Shown: positions 17,428 to 26,636 of the stretch, one piece after another
Position numbering within the stretch: position 1 is the stretch's first letter
Layout: each line of letters begins with the position of its first letter
Source: SZUA-430 sp034440355
Lineage (GTDB): Bacteria; Pseudomonadota; Alphaproteobacteria; Micropepsales; Micropepsaceae
Direction: 5' to 3'
Length of the DNA: 63,765 bases
NCBI GenBank assembly: GCA_034440355.1
Contig: JAWXBY010000098.1
Coordinates: forward strand, 1-63,765
Notes under the pieces: generated by a model
Databases searched by the model: none
Told to the model about the DNA's origin: nothing
Seen by the model: only the letters and a program-made list of their open reading frames with translations
Made by a program: the position numbers and the translations under genes

Positions 17428-18636
17428 TCAGTTCAACCGCGCCGCAACGGCCTTCGGCACGAACACATAAAGCTGCCCCTTATGCGCCATACGCCCCGCA
17501 ACGCTCTCCGCGCGCGCGGTCGAACCCCAATAGACGTCGCCGCGAACAGGCCCGCGGATCGCGCCACCTGTATCTTGCGCAACCATCAACCGGCTGAACG
17601 CAACGTCAGGTGCCTTCTCATCATCGGCCGGCGCCGTACCATCGACCCACATCGGCGCACCCAAAGCATGGAAGCGCAGATCGACCGCAAGACTGGCCTC
17701 GCTGGTCAACGGTACGCCCTGCGCGCCTTCCGCACCCAACGTGGGATCGTCCAACGCTTGTTCCTTGAAGAACACGAACGACGCATTCTCGTTCATCAAC
17801 GCCGGCGCCTTCTTCGGATTGGCCTTCAGCCAAGCGCGGATCGTCTGCATGGACAAAGCCTCGCGCGCGATCTCGCCGCGCTCAACGAGCACGCGTCCGA
17901 CCGCGGTATAGGGATGCCCGTTTTGTCCATCATAAGCGACGCGAACGACCGAGCCGTCGGCAAACCGTACCCGCCCCGATCCCTGCACATGAAGAAAGAA
18001 CGCCGCCGCCGCATCGTCGACATAGGCAATCGGCGCCGACCGATCCTTCAGCGCCCCGCTCTCGATCGCCGCGCGCGTATCGTAGGGCACGAGCTTGTCG
18101 CCATCGACGCGCCCCGCAATCCGTTCGCCTTTCAGCGCTGGCCGGAAACTTCCCAGATCGACAGAAACCAAATCCGCAGGCCGCGCATAAAGCGGCGTCG
18201 TAAAGCGCCCGCCCGGTTTGCGGCTGCCCGCAAGCTCCGGCTCGTAATAGCCGGTGAACAACCCAACGGGCTCAGCGCGATTGAACGCCTGCGCCGGAAC
18301 AAAATGCGCTTCGAAGAACTGCCGCGCCGATTCCGCCGACGGCGCCTTCACCTGAACCGCAGCAGCGCAAGCTGCACGCCATTCGCCAACCTTGCCATAG
18401 GCAGCAGTCCCACCCAGCGCATCGCCGTCGACGCGCACCGTGATCCTCTTGCATGAGCCGACGAACGCGACGAACGCGCTGCGCACATCAGCGCTTGCCC
18501 AACCGTTGAGGTCGGCAAACGCCGCGCGCTTGAGCACAAGCTCATCGGCCGATTTGTCAGGGAGAAGGCCGGTTAGCGGCTTGCAAGCCGCAACCAGCAA
18601 CAGAACCGCAACGCCAAGCGTTTTCGAAGCACGCAT
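17428..18636 (-). CDS. mltA: Membrane-bound lytic murein transglycosylase A
   Basis: 402 residues from ATG 18636 (GTG 18642 alternative). Lipoprotein signal with lipobox LVAAC, Cys18. MltA domain (about 95-260, including FTGYYEPELAGSRKPGG and YVDDAAAAFFLHVQGSGRV) followed by the 3D barrel with AQDTGGAIRGPVRGDVYWG near the end, holding the catalytic aspartate. Cleaves peptidoglycan to 1,6-anhydromuropeptides. Lies between the Tim44-like gene and smr on the same strand, a usual alphaproteobacterial order. Confidence 0.95.
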   Translation of the reverse strand: MRASKTLGVAVLLLVAACKPLTGLLPDKSADELVLKRAAFADLNGWASADVRSAFVAFVGSCKRITVRVDGDALGGTAAYGKVGEWRAACAAAVQVKAPSAESARQFFEAHFVPAQAFNRAEPVGLFTGYYEPELAGSRKPGGRFTTPLYARPADLVSVDLGSFRPALKGERIAGRVDGDKLVPYDTRAAIESGALKDRSAPIAYVDDAAAAFFLHVQGSGRVRFADGSVVRVAYDGQNGHPYTAVGRVLVERGEIAREALSMQTIRAWLKANPKKAPALMNENASFVFFKEQALDDPTLGAEGAQGVPLTSEASLAVDLRFHALGAPMWVDGTAPADDEKAPDVAFSRLMVAQDTGGAIRGPVRGDVYWGSTARAESVAGRMAHKGQLYVFVPKAVAARLN

Positions 18637-18678
18637 GGCCACGATGAATAAAGGGAGAACCTGCCCGGGAAAAGCGCC

Positions 18679-19377
18679 TTAAGCGGCGCCCGCGGTCGAA
18701 ACCAGCTTCCAGTTCGGATCGGACGAGCGCGTATCGCGGGCAAACGTCCAAACGTCCGTCACCTCGCGCACGACCCCGGCCGCGCCTTCGATCACCGCGC
18801 CGGCCGCATCGCGCGTCACGCTGATGAGTTCGCTGACGAAGCGCACGGTCACTTCCGCAATCCGCCCGCGCAGACTGACCTCTTCGAGGTTCGCCTGCTT
18901 CAAGCCGATGAACGAAACGTCCAACTGGTGTCCGCCCTTTTCGCGCGACGTGATCGCGGCGTCGAAGCTGGCATAGACATCTTCCGACAACAGCGGCTTC
19001 AACGTCGAACGGTCGCCTTGGGCAAACGCCCGCGCGATCATCTCGTGAGCCACCTTGGCGCCGCGCACGAAGCCATCGGGCTCGAACGACGGATCAACCT
19101 GACGCAGCGCATCCACGCCGGCGGCAAGCGGCGTCCCCGCCGGAATCTTGATCTCGGAACCCGGACGCGGAGCGTCGCGCCCACGGGGCAGCGGAACGAC
19201 ATTGTCTTCTTTGCCGACCGGCGCCGTCGGACGGCGCGCATCGACGCGTTCGCGCCGATTGAGGTCGACGGGCGGTTGCTCGTTACCGGTGCGTCGGCCC
19301 AGCACGGCGTAGAGGCGATACAAAATAAACGCCGCAAAACCCGCCAAAATCAGAAGCTCCAGTACCGTTCCGTTCAT
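18679..19377 (-). CDS. Tim44-like domain protein
   Basis: 232 residues from ATG 19377. N-terminal membrane anchor (LELLILAGFAAFILYRLYAVLG), a polar linker (about 30-80) and a C-terminal Tim44-like domain (about 85-228: FVRGAKVAHEMIARAFAQGDRSTLKPLLSEDVY ... VRFVSELISV ... VTDVWTFARD). Bacterial homologues of mitochondrial Tim44 are inner-membrane-anchored. Their role (envelope assembly or lipid handling) is not settled. Divergent from secB with about 280 bp between. Confidence 0.9.
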   Translation of the reverse strand: MNGTVLELLILAGFAAFILYRLYAVLGRRTGNEQPPVDLNRRERVDARRPTAPVGKEDNVVPLPRGRDAPRPGSEIKIPAGTPLAAGVDALRQVDPSFEPDGFVRGAKVAHEMIARAFAQGDRSTLKPLLSEDVYASFDAAITSREKGGHQLDVSFIGLKQANLEEVSLRGRIAEVTVRFVSELISVTRDAAGAVIEGAAGVVREVTDVWTFARDTRSSDPNWKLVSTAGAA

Positions 19378-19657
19378 TGAAAAAATCCGTTGAAGGACAC
19401 GCGCCACCCACTTTTCTGGTTCGTCGCCGGCGACAATCTGCCAGGGCCGCAATCAAACCTGCGCTTGGGGAAAAAGCCTACAGCGGTAAACCTTTCCGGT
19501 CCATAGCTCGCATCGAGAGAATTTTGCGCATTCCTGCGAAGTTTCCCAGCATATCGGCGGTTGTTAGGCATTGGCTTGTGTCTGCTGCCTCCGGCGTGAT
19601 AGCCAGCGCCCCAAGTGGAAATCGTACGAATTCCCCAGCTTTCAAGGACACTGACGC

Positions 19658-20167
19658 ATGAGTGATATGCCCAACGGTAACGGCAATGGCAGCGCCGCCG
19701 ACAACCAGGCCGCCGCAGCCGCTGGCGCCGCCGCACAGATTCAGGTGCTGGCCCAATACGTTAAGGATTTGTCATTCGAGAACCCCGCCGCACCGATGAG
19801 CTTGCAGGGTCAAAAGCCCGCGCTCGAAGTCGGCGTCGACGTCCAGGCGCGCGGTCTCGGCGTCGATCAATACGAAGTGTCGATCCGTGTCCGCGCGGAC
19901 GCGAAGTCGGCAAACCAAACCGTCTTCGTGTGCGAAGTGACGTATGCCGGCGTCTTCGTGCTGAAGAACATCACGCCGGAAAACATCCAGCCGATCCTGC
20001 TGATCGAGTGCCCGCGTCAGCTGTTCCCCTTCGCCCGCCGCGTGGTGGCCGACACGACGCGCGACGGCGGGTTCCCGCCCTTGATGCTCGATCCGATCGA
20101 CTTCCTGACCCTCTACCGCGCTCAACTCGCGCAGCAGAAAACGCAAGGCGCTCAGGCCTCGGCCTGA
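19658..20167 (+). CDS. secB: Protein-export chaperone SecB
   Basis: 169 residues. The SecB core begins at QIQVLAQYVKDLSFENPAAP and carries VDVQARGLGVDQYEVSIRV, EVTYAGVFVLKNITPENIQPILLIECPRQLFPFARR and GGFPPLMLDPIDFLTLYRAQL. An Ala/Gly/Asn-rich N-terminal extension of about 25 residues precedes it. Keeps exported proteins unfolded for SecA. Its 3' end overlaps the end of dnaQ on the other strand by 16 bp. Confidence 0.97.
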   Translation: MSDMPNGNGNGSAADNQAAAAAGAAAQIQVLAQYVKDLSFENPAAPMSLQGQKPALEVGVDVQARGLGVDQYEVSIRVRADAKSANQTVFVCEVTYAGVFVLKNITPENIQPILLIECPRQLFPFARRVVADTTRDGGFPPLMLDPIDFLTLYRAQLAQQKTQGAQASA

Positions 20168-20850
20168 AACCAGATCGCCGATTGGCCAAGCGTGGCGATC
20201 GCCACGGCATGACGCTCAAGTTCCTCCGCGCTGATGCGCGGGGGCAGGGGTGACGGACGCGGCACCACGGGCTTGAAAATGACCGCACGGTTGTCGGACA
20301 AGCCCGCGTTGGCGACGAGCTCCAAACCGGGCTGACGCCCGCCCGAGAGTTCCAGATAAACCTCAGCCAGAAGCGCCGCGTCGAGCAGCGCGCCGTGACC
20401 CTTCGCACGCCGATCATCGAGCGAGATGTCGAACCGGCGGCACAACGCGTCGAGCGACGCCGACGCACCCGGAAACCGCCGCCGCGCAATCATCAGCGTA
20501 TCGACGGCGCGCGTTGACGGGATCGATCCCTTCTTCAGCTTGCCCAATTCGGCATTCAGAAACTTGAGATCGAACTCGGCGTTGTGAATGACGAGACCGC
20601 TGTCGCCGATGAATTCCAAGAACCCGTCGACGACGTCCGCAAACACCGGTTTGTCGCGCAAAAACTCGGTCGAGAGATTCGTGATGCGCTGAGACTCCTC
20701 CGGCACATCGCGTTCGGGATTGATGTAGGCGTGATACTTCGCGCCCGTCGGCGTACGGTTGCGCAACTCGAGGCAGCCGATTTCGATGATGCGATGGCCT
20801 TGGCCCGGATCGAGTCCGGTCGTCTCGGTATCGAGAACAATTTCACGCAT
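20152..20850 (-). CDS. dnaQ: DNA polymerase III epsilon subunit (proofreading exonuclease)
   Basis: 232 residues from ATG 20850. DEDDh exonuclease: Exo I MREIVLDTETTGLDP, Exo II VIHNAEFDLKFLN, Exo III with HGALLDAALLAEVYLEL. A C-terminal tail (about 185-232) would bind the polymerase alpha subunit. The start overlaps the coaE stop by 8 bp. Final gene of the leftward operon leading away from the candidate origin. Confidence 0.97.
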   Translation of the reverse strand: MREIVLDTETTGLDPGQGHRIIEIGCLELRNRTPTGAKYHAYINPERDVPEESQRITNLSTEFLRDKPVFADVVDGFLEFIGDSGLVIHNAEFDLKFLNAELGKLKKGSIPSTRAVDTLMIARRRFPGASASLDALCRRFDISLDDRRAKGHGALLDAALLAEVYLELSGGRQPGLELVANAGLSDNRAVIFKPVVPRPSPLPPRISAEELERHAVAIATLGQSAIWFQAEA

Positions 20851-21463
20851 GATTCGATGTCCAGATCTTGCCCTCACGATGCTTCAGCGCATCGATGATC
20901 GCAACGACCTGGGCTTCGGCGTGTGCCAATCCTAGTGAAGTATCAACAACAAAGTCGGCCCGCGCACGCTTGTCGGCATCGGGCATCTGCTTCAACAAAA
21001 TCGCCTCGAGTTTTTCCGGTGTCATCCCCGGCCGCGCCAACACACGCTGACGCTGAACATCGGCCGGCGCGGACACCACGACAACGACATCGACGCGCGC
21101 GCGGCCCCCCGTCTCAAACAACAGCGGAATGTCGAGCACCACCATCGAAGCGCCCGAAGCAGCCGCCGCCTGAAGCGCCGCCCGCTGCGCCTCGCCCACC
21201 AGCGGATGCACGATCAACTCAAGTTTGCGCAGCGCTTCAGGATTACCGACAACCTCGCGCGACAGTTTCTCGCGATCCACACGCCCATCGACAACGACGC
21301 CTGGAAACGCCGCACCGACAGCCTCAACCGCTGCCCCGCCCTTGTCGTAAAGCGCATGCACCGTCGCATCGGAATCGCAAACCGGCACGCCATGACGCGC
21401 GAACATCTTCGCCGTCTCGCTCTTGCCCATGCCTATCGACCCGGTGAGTCCGACAAGCAACAT
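20843..21463 (-). CDS. coaE: Dephospho-CoA kinase
   Basis: 206 residues, last step of coenzyme A synthesis. P-loop VGLTGSIGMGKSETAKMF, the DSDATVHALY motif, the LVVLDIPLLFETG-like stretch (MVVLDIPLLFETGG) and RVLARPGMTPEKLEAIL with the lid arginines. Overlaps dnaQ by 8 bp. 3 bp separate it from aroE upstream. Confidence 0.97.
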   Translation of the reverse strand: MLLVGLTGSIGMGKSETAKMFARHGVPVCDSDATVHALYDKGGAAVEAVGAAFPGVVVDGRVDREKLSREVVGNPEALRKLELIVHPLVGEAQRAALQAAAASGASMVVLDIPLLFETGGRARVDVVVVVSAPADVQRQRVLARPGMTPEKLEAILLKQMPDADKRARADFVVDTSLGLAHAEAQVVAIIDALKHREGKIWTSNHA

Positions 21464-21466
21464 CTC

Positions 21467-22309
21467 TCAGCGCCCCAACTGCGCAATCAAATGCGCGCGC
21501 AACGCAGGCGTCACCTTCGGCTCCACCCCGAACCAGGCCGCAAACCCCGGCTGCGCCTGATGCAACAACATTCCAAGCCCATCCACCGCCTTCAACCCCC
21601 GCGCCTTCGCGCGCGCCAACAACGGCGTTTCAAGCGGACGATAGACGATATCGACAACTGTCGAATGAGACGGCAGCGGCGCGAGATCCAACTCCAACGC
21701 CGGCTGCCCTGTCATACCCAAACTAGTCGTGTTCACAAGCACACCAGCGCGCGCCAACGCCGCCGGTAACCCCGCCCACGCAACAGGCTTCACACGAGCG
21801 CCAAACCGCGCCGCAAGCCCCTCGGCCTTATCCAGCGTCCGGTTCACGAGCACAACCTCGGTCGCACCCAACGACAGCAGCGACGCAATGACAGCGCGCG
21901 AAGCACCGCCCGCACCGAGCACCACCGCACTCACGCCATCGAGCGTCGCGACCCCGTTCTCGCCCAACAACTGCGAGAACCCGTGCGCATCCGTGTTGCG
22001 CCCGCTCGCGCGCCCATTCTCAAACACCACGGTGTTGACCGCGCCCGTCAGACGCGCCGCCTCGTCATGCGTATCGACCAACGCAAACGCAACTTCCTTA
22101 TGTGGCAGCGTCACATTGAACCCGCGAAAGCCCGCCTTCGGCAGCGCCCGAAACGTTTCCACAAAATCCTCGGGTTTGATCGCAAGCGGCAGATACGCCG
22201 CGTCAAGTTTGTGTTCCGCGATCCAATACCCGTGCAGCGCCGGCGACAGGCTGTGCGCAATCGGCCACCCTGCCACCCCTGCCAGCTTTGCCGCGCCCGA
22301 AATCGTCAT
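21467..22309 (-). CDS. aroE: Shikimate dehydrogenase
   Basis: 280 residues. N-terminal substrate part with GWPIAHSLSPALHGYWI and FNVTLPHKEVAF (catalytic Lys), then NTDAHGF. NADP-binding Rossmann segment AVVLGAGGASRAVIASLL and VNRT. C-terminal GLGMLLHQAQPGFAAWFG. Reduces 3-dehydroshikimate in the aromatic amino-acid pathway. Start ATG overlaps the maf stop (ATGA). Confidence 0.97.
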   Translation of the reverse strand: MTISGAAKLAGVAGWPIAHSLSPALHGYWIAEHKLDAAYLPLAIKPEDFVETFRALPKAGFRGFNVTLPHKEVAFALVDTHDEAARLTGAVNTVVFENGRASGRNTDAHGFSQLLGENGVATLDGVSAVVLGAGGASRAVIASLLSLGATEVVLVNRTLDKAEGLAARFGARVKPVAWAGLPAALARAGVLVNTTSLGMTGQPALELDLAPLPSHSTVVDIVYRPLETPLLARAKARGLKAVDGLGMLLHQAQPGFAAWFGVEPKVTPALRAHLIAQLGR

Positions 22310-22902
22310 GCCCGCACCATGCCATGCGTCCGCAAAAAATCGATGAGCGGCAACAACGGCAATCCCTGAATGGTAAAGGCATCACCTTCGATCTTCGAAA
22401 ACAGCTGAATGCCGATGCCTTCCACATGATAGGCGCCGACACTCCCCAAGATGTCCTCACCCGCATCCACAAGATACGCATCGAGAAAATCGTCGGAAAA
22501 CGCCCGCATTGTCAGCCGCGCCTCTTCCACGACGCGCCACACAACCGACCCGCCACGCGCCACGCAAACAGCCGACGACAGCACATGGGTTCGCCCGCGC
22601 AACCGGCGCAGTTGATCACGTGCCGCATCACGATCAGCGGGCTTCTGAAACATTTCGGCGCCAAGGCTCAACACTTGATCCGCGCCGATCACCGTCGCTT
22701 CCGGATGCCGGTTACTGATCTTCACAGCCTTCAACTCGGCCAGAACATCCGCCACATCACGCGGCTTCGCCTTTTCCGCCGCCAATGACTCAACGACCGA
22801 CGTCTCATCGACATGCGCCGCTTCCGCCGTGAAACGCAGCCCCGCCGCTCGCAACAACCGCCGCCGCGTCGCACTAGTCGAGGCCAATATGAGTTCGCTC
22901 AT
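22306..22902 (-). CDS. maf: Maf-family nucleotide pyrophosphatase
   Basis: 198 residues. N-terminal LILASTSATRRRLLRAAGL, AVKISNRHPEATVIGADQVL (conserved Asp) and QLRRLRGRTHVLSSAVCVA. Maf proteins hydrolyse non-canonical or modified nucleoside triphosphates. ATGA junctions on both sides tie it to aroE and to the regulator gene upstream. Confidence 0.95.
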   Translation of the reverse strand: MSELILASTSATRRRLLRAAGLRFTAEAAHVDETSVVESLAAEKAKPRDVADVLAELKAVKISNRHPEATVIGADQVLSLGAEMFQKPADRDAARDQLRRLRGRTHVLSSAVCVARGGSVVWRVVEEARLTMRAFSDDFLDAYLVDAGEDILGSVGAYHVEGIGIQLFSKIEGDAFTIQGLPLLPLIDFLRTHGMVRA

Positions 22903-23741
22903 TCGACCGGCTGTTGGCGCGCGCGGCTATGCAAGGCCAGCACCGCCGCCGCCGTCTCCTCGATCGACCGCCGCGTCACATCGATCACCGGCCAGCCCTT
23001 TTCCGCAAACAACCGCCGCGCAAACGCAACCTCGGCCCGTACAGAGTCCAGATCCACATACTCGGTCTCCGTCTCCTCATTGAGAGACAGCAACCGGTTC
23101 TTCCGGATTTGGATCAACCGCTCCGGACTGGCGATCAACCCCACAACCAAAGGCCGGCGAATAAGATCGAGTTCGGGCGGCAATGCGATCCCAAGCACGA
23201 TCGGAATATTCGCCGCCTTCACACCACGGTTGGCAATGTAGATACACGTGGGCGTCTTCGACGTCCGGCTAACGCCGACCAGTACGACATCCGCCAAATC
23301 CAGCGTCGCCGCACTCTGCCCGTCATCGTGGGCCATCGTGTAGTTGAGCGCATCGATCCGCTGAAAATACTTCGCGTCCAACTCATGCTGCGCACCGGGC
23401 TTATGACTGAGCTCCGCGCCCAGATAATTGCCGAGCAAGGTCATCACCGGATCGAGCACCGCCACCGACGGTTGCCCCAACTCCCGGCACTTCACCTCAA
23501 GCAACCCGCGCAGTTCCTCATTCACCATCGTATGCAACACCAACCCCGGCGCCGCCTCGATCTCCATCAACGCGCGCTCAAGCTGCTTACGATTGCGCAC
23601 CAGCGGATAGACATGCTCGATCGGCCGGCCCATATCGAACTGCGCGCACGCGGCTTTGCCGACGGCATTCAACGTCTCGCCCGTCGAATCCGACACAAGA
23701 TGCAAGTGGAAGTAGATGGCAACGCTTCGCGGACTCTGCAC
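22899..23741 (-). CDS. Pyruvate,phosphate dikinase / PEP synthase regulatory protein
   Basis: 280 residues if it starts at GTG 23741 (VQSPRSVAIYFHLHLVSDSTGETL). An in-frame ATG 23828 would add 29 residues without family similarity. The family P-loop GVSRTSKTPTCIYIANRG is present, as are VSDSTGETLNAVGKAA and VDVTRRSIEETAA-like (IDVTRRSIEETAAAV) near the end. These bifunctional enzymes phosphorylate and dephosphorylate PPDK or PEP synthase. This family (formerly DUF299) is the gene flanking the origin opposite hemE in Caulobacter, from general knowledge. First gene of the leftward operon. Confidence 0.93.
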   Translation of the reverse strand: MQSPRSVAIYFHLHLVSDSTGETLNAVGKAACAQFDMGRPIEHVYPLVRNRKQLERALMEIEAAPGLVLHTMVNEELRGLLEVKCRELGQPSVAVLDPVMTLLGNYLGAELSHKPGAQHELDAKYFQRIDALNYTMAHDDGQSAATLDLADVVLVGVSRTSKTPTCIYIANRGVKAANIPIVLGIALPPELDLIRRPLVVGLIASPERLIQIRKNRLLSLNEETETEYVDLDSVRAEVAFARRLFAEKGWPVIDVTRRSIEETAAAVLALHSRARQQPVE

Positions 23742-23828
23742 GGGGGCCTGAGGATCGTCCTGTGAATACGTGAGGTGATAAGACCGGGGAGAAAACCGGG
23801 ACGCAAGGACTATGTCCCCTGACCCCAC

Positions 23829-24118
23829 CTAACCCCTCGGTTGCGCCGTGTCATATCCACCGCACACAAGCCGATTGCATGCTTTTCCACCGCTTTTGAT
23901 GAAACCGATCCGTGCTCACCCTATCCACACCGACCGATGCACAAGACCTGAGGAAACGACACCGAATCCACATTGCATCCCCAAATGGGGATGAAACCAA
24001 CGCCTGGGTATGACCTTGGGGATCGCCTATGCAGCGGCAGTCTGTCCCTATTGTCCACACGCCCTACATCTTCCTTCAATTCTTCAAGTATCTATAACTA
24101 AATAGATAATTAGGTTGG
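23829..24118. other. Candidate chromosomal replication origin (oriC)
   Basis: Non-coding interval between the divergent regulator gene and hemE. DnaA-box-like 9-mers against TTATCCACA: CTATCCACA 23921-23929 (8/9), TTGTCCACA 24051-24059 (8/9), GAATCCACA 23964-23972 (7/9), ATATCCACC 23853-23861 (7/9), TTTTCCACC 23883-23891 (7/9). All read in the same direction. A palindrome CATCCCCAAATGGGGATG lies at 23976-23993. An AT-rich stretch (24071-24113) with the inverted repeat TATCTA/TAGATA (24089-24094, 24103-24108) abuts hemE and could be the unwinding element. The same gene pair flanks the Caulobacter origin. No clear CtrA site is seen. Confidence 0.72.
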
Positions 24119-25162
24119 ATGACGTTGGTCGAGCGTATCGAAAAACCGATCTTGAAAGCGCTCGGCGGCCACGCGGTCGAACCGCGACCGGTGTGGCTCA
24201 TGCGCCAAGCCGGCCGCTACCTGCCCGAATATCGCGAGCTTCGAGCCAAGACCGCCGATTTCATGACCCTGTGCCTCACGCCGTCATTGGCGGCCGAGGT
24301 CACGCTGCAGCCGATCCGCCGTTTCAACTTCGATGCCGCGATCCTCTTCGCCGATATCCTGCTGATCCCGCACGCCCTCGGCCAACGCGTGTGGTTCGAG
24401 GCAGGCGAAGGCCCAAAACTCGAAGCCTTCGACGCAACATCCCTGAAACGCTTCAAGCCGGAAACCGTTTCGAAGGCCCTCGCGCCGGTTATGGAAACAA
24501 TCGGCCGCGTCAAACGCGAACTCCCGAAGACCACGACGCTGATCGGTTTCGCCGGCGCACCATGGACCGTCGCGACCTACATGATCGCCGGCGGCAGCTC
24601 GGACGACAGCACACCCGCCCGCCTGTTCGCGCATAAAAACCCGGCCGACTTCGCCGCGCTGCTTGAGATCCTGGTCGAGGCAACAGCGAACTACCTCATC
24701 GCGCAAATCGACGCCGGCGCCGAAGTCCTGCAGCTCTTCGAAAGCTGGGCCGGAACTATTCCCGCCGATGAACTCGACGCCTACTCGATCAAACCGCTTC
24801 AACAGATCATCGCCCGCGTTCACCAACACGCCCCGCAAGTTCCGATCATCGTCTTTCCGCGCGCGGCCGGCGCCAACTACCCGCGTTATGCCGAGACCAA
24901 TGCCACTGCGATCTCGCTCGATGCCCACACCCCACTCGAATGGGCTCGCAAGCAGTTCAAGCCGAACGTCGCGCTCCAAGGCAACCTGGATCCCTTGGCG
25001 CTGATCGCCGGCGGCAAAGCCCTAACCAACGCCGTCGATCGCATCCTGACCGGCACACGCGGAACGCCGCACATCTTCAACCTGGGCCACGGCATCCGCC
25101 CTGAAACGCCGGTCGCGCATGTCGAGCAACTCCTGGCACAGATCAGGGGCACGCGCGCATGA
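24119..25162 (+). CDS. hemE: Uroporphyrinogen decarboxylase
   Basis: 347 residues. PVWLMRQAGRYLPEYRELRA with the catalytic Arg pair region, FNFDAAILFADILLIPHALG with the catalytic Asp, GFAGAPWTVATYMI and the C-terminal FNLGHGI motif with its histidine. Converts uroporphyrinogen III to coproporphyrinogen III. First gene of a haem operon. Its stop overlaps hemH (ATGA). It starts only a few bases after the AT-rich part of the candidate origin. Confidence 0.98.
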   Translation: MTLVERIEKPILKALGGHAVEPRPVWLMRQAGRYLPEYRELRAKTADFMTLCLTPSLAAEVTLQPIRRFNFDAAILFADILLIPHALGQRVWFEAGEGPKLEAFDATSLKRFKPETVSKALAPVMETIGRVKRELPKTTTLIGFAGAPWTVATYMIAGGSSDDSTPARLFAHKNPADFAALLEILVEATANYLIAQIDAGAEVLQLFESWAGTIPADELDAYSIKPLQQIIARVHQHAPQVPIIVFPRAAGANYPRYAETNATAISLDAHTPLEWARKQFKPNVALQGNLDPLALIAGGKALTNAVDRILTGTRGTPHIFNLGHGIRPETPVAHVEQLLAQIRGTRA

Positions 25163-26196
25163 GGGTGGCGGTCGTTCTCTTCAACCTCGGCGGCCCGTCA
25201 TCGCTAGAGGCCGTCGAACCGTTTCTGTTCAATTTATTTAACGACGCCGCCATCATACGCGTGCCGCAGCCGCTGCGTTGGCTGATCGCGCGCTTGATCT
25301 CGAAACGCCGCGCACCGATCGCGCGCGCCATCTACGCCAAGATGGGCGGTTCGTCACCTATCCTCGGCCAAACCTACAATCAAGCCTCGGCGCTGCGGAC
25401 GGCGTTGATGGGCGACGGCACGACCTACGAAATCTTCGTCGCCATGCGCTACACGACCCCGCGGGCGTCCGACATCACCGAACAGGTCCGCCGCTTCCGT
25501 CCGAACAAGATCGTCCTCCTGCCGCTCTACCCGCAGTTCTCGACCACCACGACCCGCTCGTCGATGCGCGAATGGCAACGCCACGCCCGCGACAAGGAGC
25601 TGACGGCACCGGTGTCGGCGGTGTGCTGCTATCCGAAGGACGTCGGCTTCATCACCGCACAAGCCGCCCTGATCGCGGAGGAGATCGCGAAAGTCCCACC
25701 GAACGTCCGCTTCCGTCTGCTGTTCTCCGCCCACGGCCTACCCGAACGCATAGTCAGCGGCGGCGATCCGTATCAGGCCCAAGTGGAAGACACGGCGAAG
25801 GCGCTGGTCACGGCGCTCAACCGCCCCGACCTCGACTGGCGCGTCTGTTTCCAAAGTCGCGTCGGCCCGATGAAATGGATCGGCCCCTCGACCGACGACG
25901 AGATCAAACGCGCCGGCAAGGAAGGCCTGGCTCTCGTCGTCGCCCCGATCGCCTTCGTCTCGGAGCACTCCGAAACGTTGGTCGAACTGGACATGGAATA
26001 CGCGCATCTCGCGACCGAGCACGGCGTGCCTCACTACCTGCGCGTTCCCACGGTCGGAACCCATTCGGACTTCATCGAGGGCCTGGCAAAGCTCGTCCGT
26101 GGCTCTCTCGAACATCCCGGCACGCGATCGGGCAGCGGCGTCCGTCTTTGCCCAACGAAATGCGGCGAGTGCGCCATGGAGAGGAAAGTCGCATGA
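25159..26196 (+). CDS. hemH: Ferrochelatase
   Basis: 345 residues. N-terminal VVLFNLGGPSSLEAVEPFL, LFSAHGLPERIV with the metal-binding His, and FVSEHSETLVELDMEY with the conserved Glu. The C-terminal CPTKCGEC has the cysteines expected of a [2Fe-2S]-bearing ferrochelatase. Inserts iron into protoporphyrin IX. Overlaps hemE and hemJ by 4 bp each. Confidence 0.97.
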   Translation: MRVAVVLFNLGGPSSLEAVEPFLFNLFNDAAIIRVPQPLRWLIARLISKRRAPIARAIYAKMGGSSPILGQTYNQASALRTALMGDGTTYEIFVAMRYTTPRASDITEQVRRFRPNKIVLLPLYPQFSTTTTRSSMREWQRHARDKELTAPVSAVCCYPKDVGFITAQAALIAEEIAKVPPNVRFRLLFSAHGLPERIVSGGDPYQAQVEDTAKALVTALNRPDLDWRVCFQSRVGPMKWIGPSTDDEIKRAGKEGLALVVAPIAFVSEHSETLVELDMEYAHLATEHGVPHYLRVPTVGTHSDFIEGLAKLVRGSLEHPGTRSGSGVRLCPTKCGECAMERKVA

Positions 26197-26636
26197 GCGA
26201 AACACTGCTCGCGCTCTACCCGTGGCTCAAGGCGTTCCACATCATCGCCGTTATCGCTTGGATGGCTGGCATGCTCTATCTGCCGCGCCTTTTCGTCTAT
26301 CACTGTGAAACGCGACCGGGCACGTCCGAGTACGAGCGTTTCTCGGTCATGGAACGCAAGCTCATGCGGGTCATCATCAATCCGTCGATGGCCGTCGTTT
26401 GGATCTTGGGCCTGACGCTCGCCCATACGCTCGACGTTTGGATGGCGGGCTGGTTCCACTTGAAACTGCTCCTCGTCATCATCATGTCAGGCCTGCACGG
26501 CATGCTGTCCCGCTATCGTCGGGACTTTGAGCAGGGCAAGAACACCAAGACCCAGCGCTTCTACCGGATCATTAACGAGGTGCCCGCCGTCCTGATGGCG
26601 CTGATCGTGATCCTGGTGGTGGTGAAGCCGTTCTAG
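26193..26636 (+). CDS. hemJ: Protoporphyrinogen oxidase HemJ
   Basis: 147 residues, four membrane helices. LKAFHIIAVIAWMAGMLYLPRLFVYH contains the haem-ligand-type His and the conserved family signature. KLLLVIIMSGLHGMLSRY and FYRIINEVPAVLMALIVILVVVKPF complete it. Oxidises protoporphyrinogen IX just upstream of ferrochelatase in the pathway. Third gene of the hemE-hemH-hemJ operon. Confidence 0.95.
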   Translation: MSETLLALYPWLKAFHIIAVIAWMAGMLYLPRLFVYHCETRPGTSEYERFSVMERKLMRVIINPSMAVVWILGLTLAHTLDVWMAGWFHLKLLLVIIMSGLHGMLSRYRRDFEQGKNTKTQRFYRIINEVPAVLMALIVILVVVKPF

